Positions 1 to 7,380 of a stretch of DNA of 16,877 nucleotides are shown piece after piece (position 1 is the first letter of the stretch; every line of letters starts with the position of its first letter). The notes under the pieces were generated by a model, which worked only from the letters and a program-made list of their open reading frames with translations, was not told where the DNA came from and ran no database searches. The position numbers were made by a program, and so were the translations under genes. Origin of the DNA: Alphaproteobacteria bacterium (lineage in GTDB: Bacteria; Pseudomonadota; Alphaproteobacteria; CACIAM-22H2); NCBI GenBank assembly GCA_016869915.1, contig VGDA01000025.1, forward strand, positions 1 through 16,877. Reading direction: 5' to 3'.

Positions 1-159
1 CGTGGCGTGGCGGAAGTCGAGCGCGCCGGTGAGCGCGGCCAGCGCCCAGCCGCGATCGGGGTCGGGCACCTCGCGGAAATGCGTGGCGAGCAGGCGCAGC
101 TTCCCGCCGCGCGACGGCGAGAGCAGCAGGTCGTCGAGCAGGCGCGCGAAGCGGTTCAC
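1..159 (-). CDS. ATP-dependent DNA ligase, N-terminal fragment (runs off the window)
   Basis: Reading leftward from a GTG at 159 gives 53 codons that continue past the window edge. The peptide starts (M)NRFARLLDDLLLSPSRGGK and continues through HFREVPDPDRGWALAALTGAL. This is the characteristic N-terminus of the ATP-dependent DNA ligases that sit beside a dedicated exonuclease, helicase and phosphoesterase. The family seals nicks through a ligase-adenylate intermediate; the catalytic lysine and nucleotidyltransferase domain lie outside the window and cannot be checked. The GTG start overlaps the TGA stop of the upstream exonuclease gene (GTGA, 156-159), so the two are probably translationally coupled. 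Confidence rests on sequence resemblance plus the three partner genes alongside. Confidence 0.85.
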   Translation of the reverse strand, partial: MNRFARLLDDLLLSPSRGGKLRLLATHFREVPDPDRGWALAALTGALDFRHAT

Positions 160-1160
160 GCGTCCTCCTCGCCGAGGCCGACCAGGCGCAGCGCGCGCGC
201 GCGGCGTCCCTTCAGCGCCGCGGCGTGGACGAGCGCGTCCTCCTGCCCGTGCGTGACCCAGATCTCGGGCGCGTCGACCTCCTCGAAGGTCCGCAGCAGC
301 TCCGGCCAGTCGGCATGGTCGGAGACGACGAGCGGCAGCTCGACGCCGCGCTGGCGCGCGCGCTGGCGGATGCGCATCCAGCCCGAGGCGGCGACCGCGA
401 CGGGGTCGGGCAGGCGGCGCGACCAGCGATCGGCGAGGGCCGAGGGCGGGGCGAGCACGATCGCGCCCGCCAGCTCCTCGCGCCGCGCGCCGGCGACGGG
501 GCGCAGCGCGCCGAGCGGGACGCCGAGCTCCTCGTAGAGCGCGCAGAGCGGCTGCAGCGCGCCATGCAGGAAGAGCGGCGCGTCCCATCCCGCCTCGCGC
601 AGCAGGCGGATGACGCGCTGGCACTTGCCGAGCGCGTAGACGCCGACGAGATGCGCGCGCTCCGGGTTGCGCGCGACCGAGGCGAGCAGCCGCGCGACCT
701 CGCCGTCGTCGGGCGGATGGACGAAGACGGGCAGGCCGAAGGTCGCCTCGGTCACGAAGACGTCGCAGCGCTGCGGCTCGAAGGGCGGGCAGGTCGGGTC
801 GCGGCGGCGCTTGTAGTCGCCGGAGACCACGACGCACGTGCCGGCATGCTCGAGCACGACCTGCGCCGAGCCGAGGACATGGCCGGCGGGCGCCAGCCGG
901 ACGCGCACGTCGCCGACGCGGATCTCCTCGCCGAGGGCGGCGGCCTGCAGCCGCTTCCCCGCGGCGTCGCCGAAGCGCGCGCGCATGATCGCGAGCGTCC
1001 CCGCGGTCGCCAGCACGTCGTCGTTGCCGGGGCGTGCGTGGTCGCCATGGCCATGCGTGACCACCGCGCGCGCAACCGGGCGCACGGGGTCGATGTAGAA
1101 ATCGCCCGGGCCGACATGCAGGCCCTGCGGCGTCGGGCGGATCCAGTCTTCCGCGCGCAT
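156..1160 (-). CDS. DNA ligase-associated exonuclease, metallo-beta-lactamase/beta-CASP fold
   Basis: A 334-residue protein of the metallo-beta-lactamase superfamily, beta-CASP branch, matching the DNA-ligase-associated exonuclease group in length and motifs. Visible metal-site motifs are HGHGDH at residues 36-41, the histidine of GHVLGSAQ at 94, SGDY at 113-116 and TEATFG at 137-142. Near the C-terminus are SDHADW (280-285) and THGQ (303-306). Such enzymes hydrolyse nucleic-acid phosphodiester bonds with two zinc ions. The link to DNA end processing for the adjacent ligase comes from gene context and family annotation, not from anything seen here. The start ATG at 1160 is preceded by GAGGA at a 5-nt spacing. 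The stop overlaps the ligase start by 4 nt. The divergent helicase begins 83 nt away. Confidence 0.9.
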   Translation of the reverse strand: MRAEDWIRPTPQGLHVGPGDFYIDPVRPVARAVVTHGHGDHARPGNDDVLATAGTLAIMRARFGDAAGKRLQAAALGEEIRVGDVRVRLAPAGHVLGSAQVVLEHAGTCVVVSGDYKRRRDPTCPPFEPQRCDVFVTEATFGLPVFVHPPDDGEVARLLASVARNPERAHLVGVYALGKCQRVIRLLREAGWDAPLFLHGALQPLCALYEELGVPLGALRPVAGARREELAGAIVLAPPSALADRWSRRLPDPVAVAASGWMRIRQRARQRGVELPLVVSDHADWPELLRTFEEVDAPEIWVTHGQEDALVHAAALKGRRARALRLVGLGEEDA

Positions 1161-1229
1161 GCTGGTCCTCGGAGGGAAGGCACAGAGGATGGGCCGCGCG
1201 CGGGTCGATGCAAGCGCCGGCGCGCGTCC

Positions 1230-1235
1230 TATGTT
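1230..1235 (+). promoter_or_regulatory. Candidate -10 element (TATGTT) for a possibly leaderless helicase mRNA
   Basis: TATGTT lies 8 nt before the ATG at 1244, so a transcript starting 6-8 nt after the hexamer would begin at or just before the start codon. No Shine-Dalgarno sequence precedes that ATG. No clear -35 box is visible, so this is a candidate only. It lies in the 83-nt gap (1161-1243) between the divergent exonuclease and helicase genes. Confidence 0.4.
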
Positions 1236-1243
1236 GGCGGCGC

Positions 1244-3691
1244 ATGGCGCAGACCACCGTCCACGACCTGCTTCCGGAGGCCTTCGCGCGCTGGTTCGCG
1301 GCGCGCGGATGGACGCCGCACGCGCACCAGCTCGCGCTGCTGCAGGCCGCGCGGGACGGCCGCTCGGCGCTGCTCGTCGCGCCGACCGGCGGTGGCAAGA
1401 CGCTGGCCGGCTTCCTGCCCAGCCTCGTGGAGCTCGCGGCGCGGCCGGAGGAGGGGCTGCACACGCTCTATGTCTCGCCGCTCAAGGCGCTGGCGGTCGA
1501 CGTGCACCGCAATCTCGACGTGCCGCTCGCCGAGCTGGCGCCCGGGCTGCGCGCCGAGGCGCGCACCGGCGACACGCCGCAGGCGCGCCGCGCCCGGCAG
1601 CGCGAGCGGCCGCCGCATTTCCTGATGACGACGCCGGAATCCCTCGCGCTGATGCTCGCCGACCCGGCGGCGCGCGCGAGCTTCGCCTCGCTGCGCGCCG
1701 TGGTGGTGGACGAGATCCACGCGCTCGAGGCGGGAAAGCGCGGCGACCTGCTCGCGCTGGGCCTCGCGCGCCTCGCCGTGCTGGCGCCGGCGGCGCGGCG
1801 CGTCGGCCTGTCGGCGACGGTGGCGGATCCCGCGCGCCTCGCGCGCTGGCTCGGCGCCGGCCTTGCCGAGCCGCCGCTCGTGCTGCGCGGGCGCGGCGGC
1901 GCGCGGGCCGACATCCGCGTCCTCGTGCCCTCCGCGCGCATGCCCTGGGGCGGGCACATGGCGCTGCAGGCGATGCCCGACGTCTACGCCGCGCTGCGCG
2001 AGGCGCGCAGCGCGATCGTGTTCGTCAACACGCGCGCGCAGGCCGAGCTCTGCTTCCAGGCGCTGTGGCGCCTCAACGAGGACGGGCTTGCGATCGCGCT
2101 CCACCATGGCAGCCTCTCGGTCGAGCAGCGCCGCAAGGTCGAGGCGGCGATGGCGGAGGGGCGGCTGCGCGCGGTGGTCGCGACCTCGTCGCTCGACCTC
2201 GGCATCGACTGGGGCGACGTCGACCTCGTGGTGCAGGTCGGCGCGCCCAAGGGCGCGGCGCGGCTGCTGCAGCGCATCGGCCGCTCGAACCACCGCCTCG
2301 ACGCGCCGAGCCGCGCGCTGCTCGTGCCCGCCAACCGCTTCGAGCTGCTGGAATGCGAGGCCGCGATCGAGGCGATCGACGCGGGCGAGATCGACGCGCC
2401 GCGGCCGCGGCCGGGCGGGCTCGACGTGCTGGCGCAGCACGTCCTTGGCTGCGCCTGCCACGGGCCCTTCGCCGCCGATGCGCTCTACGACGAGGTGCGC
2501 CGCGCGGCGCCCTACGCGGCGCTCGAGCGGCGCGACTTCGACGACGTCGTCTCCTTCGTCGCGACGGGCGGCTACGCGCTGCGCGGCTACGATCGCTTCA
2601 GGCGCCTGTTCCGCGCCAGCGACGGCACGTGGCGCGTCGTCGGCCCGCATGTCGCGCGGCAATACAGGCTCAATGTCGGCACGATCGTCGAGGCGCCGAT
2701 GCTCAAGGTCGTGCTCGGCCGCGGCCGCGCGCTGGGGGAGGTCGAGGAGTGGTTCGCGCAGGGGCTCAAGCCCGGCGACAGCTTCGCCTTCGCGGGCCGG
2801 TTGCTGCGCTTCGAGCGCATCCGCGGCGGCCTGCTCGAGGTCTCCCCCGCCGCGGGCGAGGACCCGAAGGTGCCGGTCTACGAGGGCGGCAGGCTGCCGC
2901 TCACGACCGAGCTCGCCGCGCGGGTGCGCGCGCTGCTCGCCGATCCCGCGCGCTGGCAGGAGCTGCCCGGCGAGGTGCGCGAATGGCTGCGGCTGCAGCG
3001 CGTCTTCTCGGTCGTGCCGCGCGCCGACGGGCTGCTGGTCGAGATCTTCCCGCGCGGCGGCAAGTCCTTCCTCGTCGCCTACTGCTTCGAGGGGCGCCAC
3101 GCGCACCAGACGCTGGGCATGCTGCTGACGAGGCGGATGGAGCGCGCGGGGCTGCGGCCGCTCGGCTTCGTCGCGACCGACTACGTCGTCGCGGCCTGGA
3201 GCCTGTCGCCGGCGCGCGACGTCGCCGCGCTCCTCGACGAGGACATGCTGGGCGACGACCTCGAGGAATGGCTCGCGGAATCGTCGATGCTGCGCCGGAC
3301 CTTCCGCAACGTCGCGATCGTCGCCGGCCTCATCGAGCGGCGGCATCCGGGCATGGAGAAGAGCGGGCGGCAGGTGACGTTCAGCGCCGACCTCGTCTAC
3401 GACGTGCTGCGCAGCCACGAGCCCGACCACGTGCTGCTGCGCGCGACGCGCGCGGAGGCGGCGTCGGGCATGGCCGACATCCGCCGGCTCGGCGACTTCC
3501 TCGCGCGCATCCGTGGCCGCATCGAGGTGCGCCGGCTCGACCGCGTCTCGCCGCTCGCCGTGCCCGTCCTGCTGGAGATCGGGCGCGAGAACGTCTCCGG
3601 CGCGGCGCGCGACGACCTGCTCGACGAGGTGGCGCAGGCGCTGGTCGACGAGGCGACGGGCGGCGCGGGCGCGCAGCCGCGCCTGCTGTGA
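1244..3691 (+). CDS. DNA ligase-associated DEXH-box helicase (Lhr-Core type)
   Basis: An 815-residue superfamily 2 helicase of the Lhr-Core type. In order it shows a Q-like region (TPHAHQ, 24-29), motif I APTGGGKT at 46-53, motif II DEIH at 156-159, motif III SAT at 190-192, and late RecA2 motifs ATSSLDLGID and QRIGRSNHR at about 312-350. The region after that fits the winged-helix and beta-barrel domains of Lhr-Core proteins. Family members are ATP-driven 3'-5' DNA/RNA-DNA translocases, and this subgroup is found beside the ligase, exonuclease and PdeM genes. An ATG at 1208 is also in frame, but the 12 extra residues do not resemble the family N-terminus and the -10-like hexamer at 1230 would fall inside the gene, so 1244 is preferred. 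PdeM follows after 41 nt. Confidence 0.93.
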   Translation: MAQTTVHDLLPEAFARWFAARGWTPHAHQLALLQAARDGRSALLVAPTGGGKTLAGFLPSLVELAARPEEGLHTLYVSPLKALAVDVHRNLDVPLAELAPGLRAEARTGDTPQARRARQRERPPHFLMTTPESLALMLADPAARASFASLRAVVVDEIHALEAGKRGDLLALGLARLAVLAPAARRVGLSATVADPARLARWLGAGLAEPPLVLRGRGGARADIRVLVPSARMPWGGHMALQAMPDVYAALREARSAIVFVNTRAQAELCFQALWRLNEDGLAIALHHGSLSVEQRRKVEAAMAEGRLRAVVATSSLDLGIDWGDVDLVVQVGAPKGAARLLQRIGRSNHRLDAPSRALLVPANRFELLECEAAIEAIDAGEIDAPRPRPGGLDVLAQHVLGCACHGPFAADALYDEVRRAAPYAALERRDFDDVVSFVATGGYALRGYDRFRRLFRASDGTWRVVGPHVARQYRLNVGTIVEAPMLKVVLGRGRALGEVEEWFAQGLKPGDSFAFAGRLLRFERIRGGLLEVSPAAGEDPKVPVYEGGRLPLTTELAARVRALLADPARWQELPGEVREWLRLQRVFSVVPRADGLLVEIFPRGGKSFLVAYCFEGRHAHQTLGMLLTRRMERAGLRPLGFVATDYVVAAWSLSPARDVAALLDEDMLGDDLEEWLAESSMLRRTFRNVAIVAGLIERRHPGMEKSGRQVTFSADLVYDVLRSHEPDHVLLRATRAEAASGMADIRRLGDFLARIRGRIEVRRLDRVSPLAVPVLLEIGRENVSGAARDDLLDEVAQALVDEATGGAGAQPRLL

Positions 3692-3718
3692 GGACCGGCC
3701 GCGCGCGCGGCGACTCCT

Positions 3719-3731
3719 GCTAGGCTCGCGC
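3719..3731 (+). promoter_or_regulatory. Candidate extended -10 promoter (TGC-TAGGCT) for pdeM, probably leaderless
   Basis: The 13-mer GCTAGGCTCGCGC contains TAGGCT at 3721-3726, preceded by TG at the extended -10 position. Only 6 nt separate the hexamer from the ATG at 3733, leaving no room for a ribosome-binding site. The identical 13-mer occurs at 14117-14129 upstream of pxpA, and a close variant lies upstream of the SMP-30 gene on the other strand. No clear -35 element is visible. Confidence 0.5.
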
Positions 3732-3732
3732 G

Positions 3733-4434
3733 ATGACCGCACGCATCACGCTCGCGGACACCGCGCTGCTCGCCGACGTCTCCGGCGCGCTCTTCCACCC
3801 GGAGAGCGCGACGCTCGTCGTCGCCGACCTGCATCTCGAGAAGGGCTCGCATTTCGCGCGGCGCGGCCAGTTCCTGCCGCCCTACGACACGCGCGCGACC
3901 CTCGACAGGCTCGCGCGCGCGCTGCGCCGCTTCCGGCCGCGGTGCGTCGCCTGCCTCGGCGACAGCTTCCACGACGCGGAGGCCGGCGCGCGCCTCGACC
4001 AGGCGGATCGCGAGCAGCTGCAGCGCATGGTGGCCGCGCAGCCCTGGACATGGATCGCTGGCAACCACGACCCGGAGGTCCCCGCGGGCCTTGGCGGCGA
4101 GGTCGCGGGCGAGCTTTCCCTCGGCGCGCTGCGGCTGCGGCACCTGCCCACGACGGCGCCGGCGCCGGCGCCGGGCGAGGTCTGCGGCCATCTCCATCCC
4201 AAGGCCAGCGTCGACACGCGCGGCGGCCGCATCACCGCGCCATGCTTCGTGACCGACGGCAGCCGCATGGTGATGCCCGCCTTCGGGGCCTATGCCGGCG
4301 GCCTCGACTGCATGGACCAGGCGGTCAGCGGGCTGTTCGGCCGCGCGGGGTTCAGGGTGCTGATGCTCGGGCGCGAGAGGCTGCACCTCGTCGCGAAGGC
4401 GCAGCTGGCGCGGCGGCTTCCCGCGCCGGGGTGA
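3733..4434 (+). CDS. pdeM: Ligase-associated DNA damage response endonuclease PdeM (calcineurin-like metallophosphoesterase)
   Basis: A 233-residue calcineurin-like phosphoesterase with all hallmark metal motifs: DLH at 32-34, GDSFHD at 76-81, GNHD at 110-113 and GHLHP at 152-156. Just after the first motif, LEKGSHFARRG is typical of the PdeM subgroup. The protein ends with VMPAFGAYAGGLD-type and FRVLML-type segments also seen in PdeM relatives. The family uses two metal ions to cleave phosphodiesters. The DNA-repair assignment comes from its constant association with the ligase, exonuclease and Lhr-type helicase, all present here. The start follows a -10-like element by 6 nt without a Shine-Dalgarno sequence. 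A short GCC/GGC repeat encodes an Ala-Pro stretch (about 142-147) before GHLHP, which is probably a loop. Confidence 0.92.
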   Translation: MTARITLADTALLADVSGALFHPESATLVVADLHLEKGSHFARRGQFLPPYDTRATLDRLARALRRFRPRCVACLGDSFHDAEAGARLDQADREQLQRMVAAQPWTWIAGNHDPEVPAGLGGEVAGELSLGALRLRHLPTTAPAPAPGEVCGHLHPKASVDTRGGRITAPCFVTDGSRMVMPAFGAYAGGLDCMDQAVSGLFGRAGFRVLMLGRERLHLVAKAQLARRLPAPG

Positions 4435-4546
4435 TCCGGCCCTAGAGGCCTTCCGTACTAATGCGAAGGACTGTGGTAATGCTGCTTCCTCCGCAGCCCC
4501 GGCCGCGGGTCCCCGTCCCTCGAACACCGAAGCGGCCCGCGCACGC
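4435..4546 (+). other. 112-nt intergenic region upstream of the photolyase gene
   Basis: This is the longest gap on the plus strand before the photolyase and lipid-gene run, and it presumably holds that operon's promoter. It is less GC-rich than its surroundings at 4450-4490. TGATCC at 4432-4437 overlaps the pdeM stop codon, TAATG lies at 4459-4463, and TAATGC at 4477-4482. CCTTC (4449-4453) and GAAGG (4465-4469) form a short inverted repeat. None of these is a convincing promoter alone, and no good Shine-Dalgarno sequence precedes the ATG at 4547. Confidence 0.35.
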
Positions 4547-5977
4547 ATGTCGAAGCCTCCCGTCCTCGTCTGGTTGCGGCAGGACCTGCGCCTCGCCGAC
4601 AACCCGGCGCTGCGCGCCGCCGCGGAAGGCGGCGCGCCGGTGGTCGCGGCCTACGTGCTCGACGACGATGGCGCGGGCGCGTGGAAGCGCGGCGGCGCAT
4701 CGCGCTGGTGGCTCCACCACTCGCTCGCGTCGCTGCAGCGCGACCTCGCGGCGCTCGGCGCGAGCCTGGTGCTGCGCATCGGCCCGGCGGCGCGCGAGCT
4801 CGACGCGCTGCTGGAGGAGACCGGCGCGCGCGCCGTCTACTGGAACCGCTGCTACGAGCCGGCGACGCGTGCGCGCGACGAGGCGATCAAGTGGTCCCTG
4901 CAGGCGCGCGGCATCGAGGCGCGCAGCTTCAACGCCAGCCTGCTCTTCGAACCCTGGACCATCGCCACGCAGACCGGCGGGCCGTTCAAGGTCTACTCGC
5001 CCTTCGCGCGCGCCTGCCGCGCGGCGCCGGCGCCCGCCGCGCCGCTGGCCGCGCCCGCCAGCCTCGCGCGCCCCGCGGCGATGCCGGCCAGCCTGCCGCT
5101 CGAGGCCCTGGCGCTTCTTCCCGTGGCCCCCGACTGGGCAGGCGGGCTGCGCGCGTCGTGGACGCCGGGCGAGGCGGGCGCGCAGGCGCGCCTCGCGACG
5201 TTCCTCGCGGGCCCGATCGCCGGCTACAAGGAGGAGCGCAACCGCCCGGACATCGAGGCCACGTCGCGCCTCAGCCCGCACCTGCATTTCGGCGAGATCT
5301 CGCCGCGCCAGCTCTGGCACGCGGCGAAGCTGCGCGAGGGCGGCGGCCCCGACCACTTCGTCAGCGAGATCCTCTGGCGCGAATTCGCGTACCACCTGCT
5401 CCATCATTTCCCGCACCTGCCGGAGCGCAACTGGCGGGACGACTTCGACGCCTTCCCCTGGGCCGAGGACAAGGCCGGGCTGGCGGCGTGGCGACGCGGG
5501 CGCACCGGCTACCCGATCGTCGACGCCGGCATGCGCGAGCTCTGGACCACGGGCTGGATGCACAACCGCGTGCGCATGATCGCCGCCTCCTTCCTCGTGA
5601 AGGACCTGCTGGTGCACTGGCGCCAGGGCGAGGACTGGTTCTGGGACACGCTGGTCGACGCCGACCTCGCGAACAACGCCGCGTCCTGGCAATGGGTCGC
5701 GGGCTGCGGCGCCGACGCGGCCCCGTATTTCCGCGTGTTCAACCCCGTGCTGCAGGGCGAGAAGTTCGATCCCGCGGGCGACTACGTCCGCCGCTTCGTG
5801 CCCGAGCTCGCGAGGCTCCCCGCGAAGTTCATCCATCGCCCCTGGGAGGCCGACGACGCCACGCTGCGCGCCGCGGGCGTGGAACTCGGGCGCGGCTACC
5901 CCAGGCGCATCGTCGACCATGGCGTCGCGCGCGACCGCGCGCTGGCCGCCTTCTCGAAACTCAGGAAGCCGGCGTGA
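4547..5977 (+). CDS. phrB: Class I deoxyribodipyrimidine (CPD) photolyase
   Basis: A 476-residue FAD photolyase that uses blue light to split cyclobutane pyrimidine dimers. The N-terminal antenna domain opens with LVWLRQDLRLADNPAL. The FAD domain aligns closely with E. coli PhrB, recalled from memory. Active-site residues E274 and W277 are present (EILWREF), as are N340 and M344 (WMHNRVRM), matching E. coli N341 and M345. The electron-transfer Trp triad is intact: W305, W358 and W381, equivalent to E. coli W306, W359 and W382. DADLANNAASWQW and APYFRVFNP are standard FAD-site segments. This argues for a real repair enzyme rather than a signalling cryptochrome. The antenna cofactor cannot be deduced. 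It heads a co-directional run, with the FAD oxidoreductase starting 19 nt after its stop. Confidence 0.95.
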   Translation: MSKPPVLVWLRQDLRLADNPALRAAAEGGAPVVAAYVLDDDGAGAWKRGGASRWWLHHSLASLQRDLAALGASLVLRIGPAARELDALLEETGARAVYWNRCYEPATRARDEAIKWSLQARGIEARSFNASLLFEPWTIATQTGGPFKVYSPFARACRAAPAPAAPLAAPASLARPAAMPASLPLEALALLPVAPDWAGGLRASWTPGEAGAQARLATFLAGPIAGYKEERNRPDIEATSRLSPHLHFGEISPRQLWHAAKLREGGGPDHFVSEILWREFAYHLLHHFPHLPERNWRDDFDAFPWAEDKAGLAAWRRGRTGYPIVDAGMRELWTTGWMHNRVRMIAASFLVKDLLVHWRQGEDWFWDTLVDADLANNAASWQWVAGCGADAAPYFRVFNPVLQGEKFDPAGDYVRRFVPELARLPAKFIHRPWEADDATLRAAGVELGRGYPRRIVDHGVARDRALAAFSKLRKPA

Positions 5978-5984
5978 GCGCCAC

Positions 5985-5999
5985 GGAGAATCCCATTTG
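5985..5999 (+). promoter_or_regulatory. Ribosome-binding site deciding a TTG start
   Basis: GGAG at 5985-5988 lies 8 nt before TTG at 5997-5999. The nearest in-frame ATG is at 5919, inside the photolyase gene, and the Rossmann motif begins only 22 codons after the TTG. The site therefore sets the start of the FAD oxidoreductase. Confidence 0.7.
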
Positions 6000-7373
6000 A
6001 GCGCCGACGGTTCCCTCTTCCCGCGCCCCGCGGGCCCCGCTCCGCTCGACATCGCGGTGATCGGCTCCGGCATCTCCGGCATGTCCGCGGCCTGGCTGCT
6101 CTCCAGCCGCCACCGCGTCACCGTCTACGAGCGCGAGGCGCGGCTCGGCGGGCATTCCAACACGGTCGAGGCGGAATGCGGCGGACGCCCGGTGCCCGTC
6201 GACACCGGCTTCATCGTCTACAACGAGCGCAACTACCCGAACCTCACCGCGCTCTTCGCCCATCTCGGCGTGCCCACGCTGGCGAGCGACATGTCCTTCG
6301 GCGTGTCGATCGACGGCGGCAGGCTCGAGTACAACGCGGGCGCCTGGGCGGGGCTCGCGGCCCAGCCTTCCAACCTGCTGCGCGCGCGCTACTGGGGCAT
6401 GCTCGGCGACATCCTGCGCTTCTTCCGCTCCGCGCGCGCCGTGCTGGACGGAGAGGATCCCGCGCTGACGCTGGGCGAATGGCTCGCGCGCGAGGGCTAC
6501 GGGCGCGGCTTCGTCGAGGACCACCTGCTGCCGATCGGCGCCGCCATCTGGTCGGTGCCGGTGAGCGAGATGCTCGCCTTCCCGGCGCAGAGCTTCGTGC
6601 GCTTCTTCGAGAACCACGGGCTGCTCGGCGTCTGGGGCCGGCCGGCCTGGCGCACCGTCGCCGGCGGCAGCCGCGAATACCTGCGCCGCCTCGTCGCCGA
6701 TTCGTCGCCCGCGCTGCGCATCGCCTGCGCCGCGGCGTCGCTCGCGACGGAGTCCGGCGGCGTGCGCGTCGTCGATGCGCGCGGCGGGTCGCGCCGCTTC
6801 GACCATGTCGTGGTCGCCACCCATGCCGACGAGGCCCTGGCGCTGCTCGCGGAGCCAAGCGAGGCCGAGCGCCGCGTGCTCGGCGCGTTCCGCTTCCAGC
6901 GCAACGTCGCGATCCTGCACCGCGACCCCGCGCTGATGCCGCGCCGCCGCGGCGCCTGGGCCGCGTGGAACTACCTCGCCGAGCGCAATTCCGGCGACGC
7001 GCGCGACATGTCGCTGTCGGTCACCTACTGGATGAACCGGCTGCAGGGGCTGGACCCGGCCTGGCCGCTCTTCGTCACGCTCAACCCGCTGCGCGCGCCG
7101 CGCGACGAGGCGGTGGTGGCGAGCTTCGACTACGACCATCCCTGCTTCGACGCCGGGGCGCATGCCGCGCAGCTCGCCCTGCCGACGATCCAGGGCACGC
7201 GCGGCATCTGGTATTGCGGCGCGTGGTGCGGCCACGGCTTCCACGAGGACGGGCTGCGCGCGGGCCTCGAGGTGGCGGAGAATTTCGGCGTGCGCAGGCC
7301 GTGGGCGGCGGCGGGCGAACGCGCCGGCGCCGCGGAGTTCCTGCCCGAGCGCGCCGCCGCCCTGCCGCGCTGA
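5997..7373 (+). CDS. FAD-dependent amine-oxidase-like oxidoreductase, COG2907 family
   Basis: A 458-residue flavoprotein. A Rossmann dinucleotide motif (IAVIGSGISG) has GxGxxG at residues 23-28, followed by VTVYEREARLGGHSNTVE, whose acidic residue would bind the FAD ribose. VDTGFIVYNERNYPNL and the C-terminal HGFHEDGLRAGLE segment, typical of the second FAD-binding region, are hallmarks of the COG2907 NAD/FAD-binding group within the amine oxidase superfamily. No transmembrane segment stands out. The family's substrate is not firmly known. It travels with DUF1365 and a CFA-like methyltransferase, as here, which suggests oxidation or desaturation of a phospholipid acyl chain. In Rhodobacter a flavoprotein acts with a CFA-like methylase in furan fatty acid synthesis, but orthology here is inference. 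The TTG start is supported by GGAG 8 nt upstream. Confidence 0.88.
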   Translation: MSADGSLFPRPAGPAPLDIAVIGSGISGMSAAWLLSSRHRVTVYEREARLGGHSNTVEAECGGRPVPVDTGFIVYNERNYPNLTALFAHLGVPTLASDMSFGVSIDGGRLEYNAGAWAGLAAQPSNLLRARYWGMLGDILRFFRSARAVLDGEDPALTLGEWLAREGYGRGFVEDHLLPIGAAIWSVPVSEMLAFPAQSFVRFFENHGLLGVWGRPAWRTVAGGSREYLRRLVADSSPALRIACAAASLATESGGVRVVDARGGSRRFDHVVVATHADEALALLAEPSEAERRVLGAFRFQRNVAILHRDPALMPRRRGAWAAWNYLAERNSGDARDMSLSVTYWMNRLQGLDPAWPLFVTLNPLRAPRDEAVVASFDYDHPCFDAGAHAAQLALPTIQGTRGIWYCGAWCGHGFHEDGLRAGLEVAENFGVRRPWAAAGERAGAAEFLPERAAALPR

Positions 7374-7380
7374 GGGGGCG

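Noticed and set aside
1208..1243. Earlier in-frame ATG for the helicase at 1208
   Set aside because: The 12 extra residues do not resemble the family N-terminus and would place the -10-like hexamer inside the gene.
1229..3742. Minus-strand open frame of 837 codons antisense to the helicase, plus a plus-strand frame of 854 codons at 1159-3723
   Set aside because: In DNA this GC-rich, stop codons are rare in every frame. The translations are Arg/Ala/Gly-rich without motifs, while the helicase frame carries every SF2 motif.
4156..4175. GCCGGC short tandem repeat in pdeM
   Set aside because: It encodes an Ala-Pro loop in a normal-length protein and is most simply a product of GC-rich codon use.
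4442..6121. Minus-strand open frame of 559 codons opposite the photolyase
   Set aside because: The composition is shadow-like (Arg, Ala, Val, Gly) with no recognisable domain. The plus strand encodes a photolyase with a complete active site.
5961..7244. Minus-strand open frame of 427 codons opposite the FAD oxidoreductase
   Set aside because: No motif is seen, and the opposite strand has an intact GxGxxG flavoprotein.
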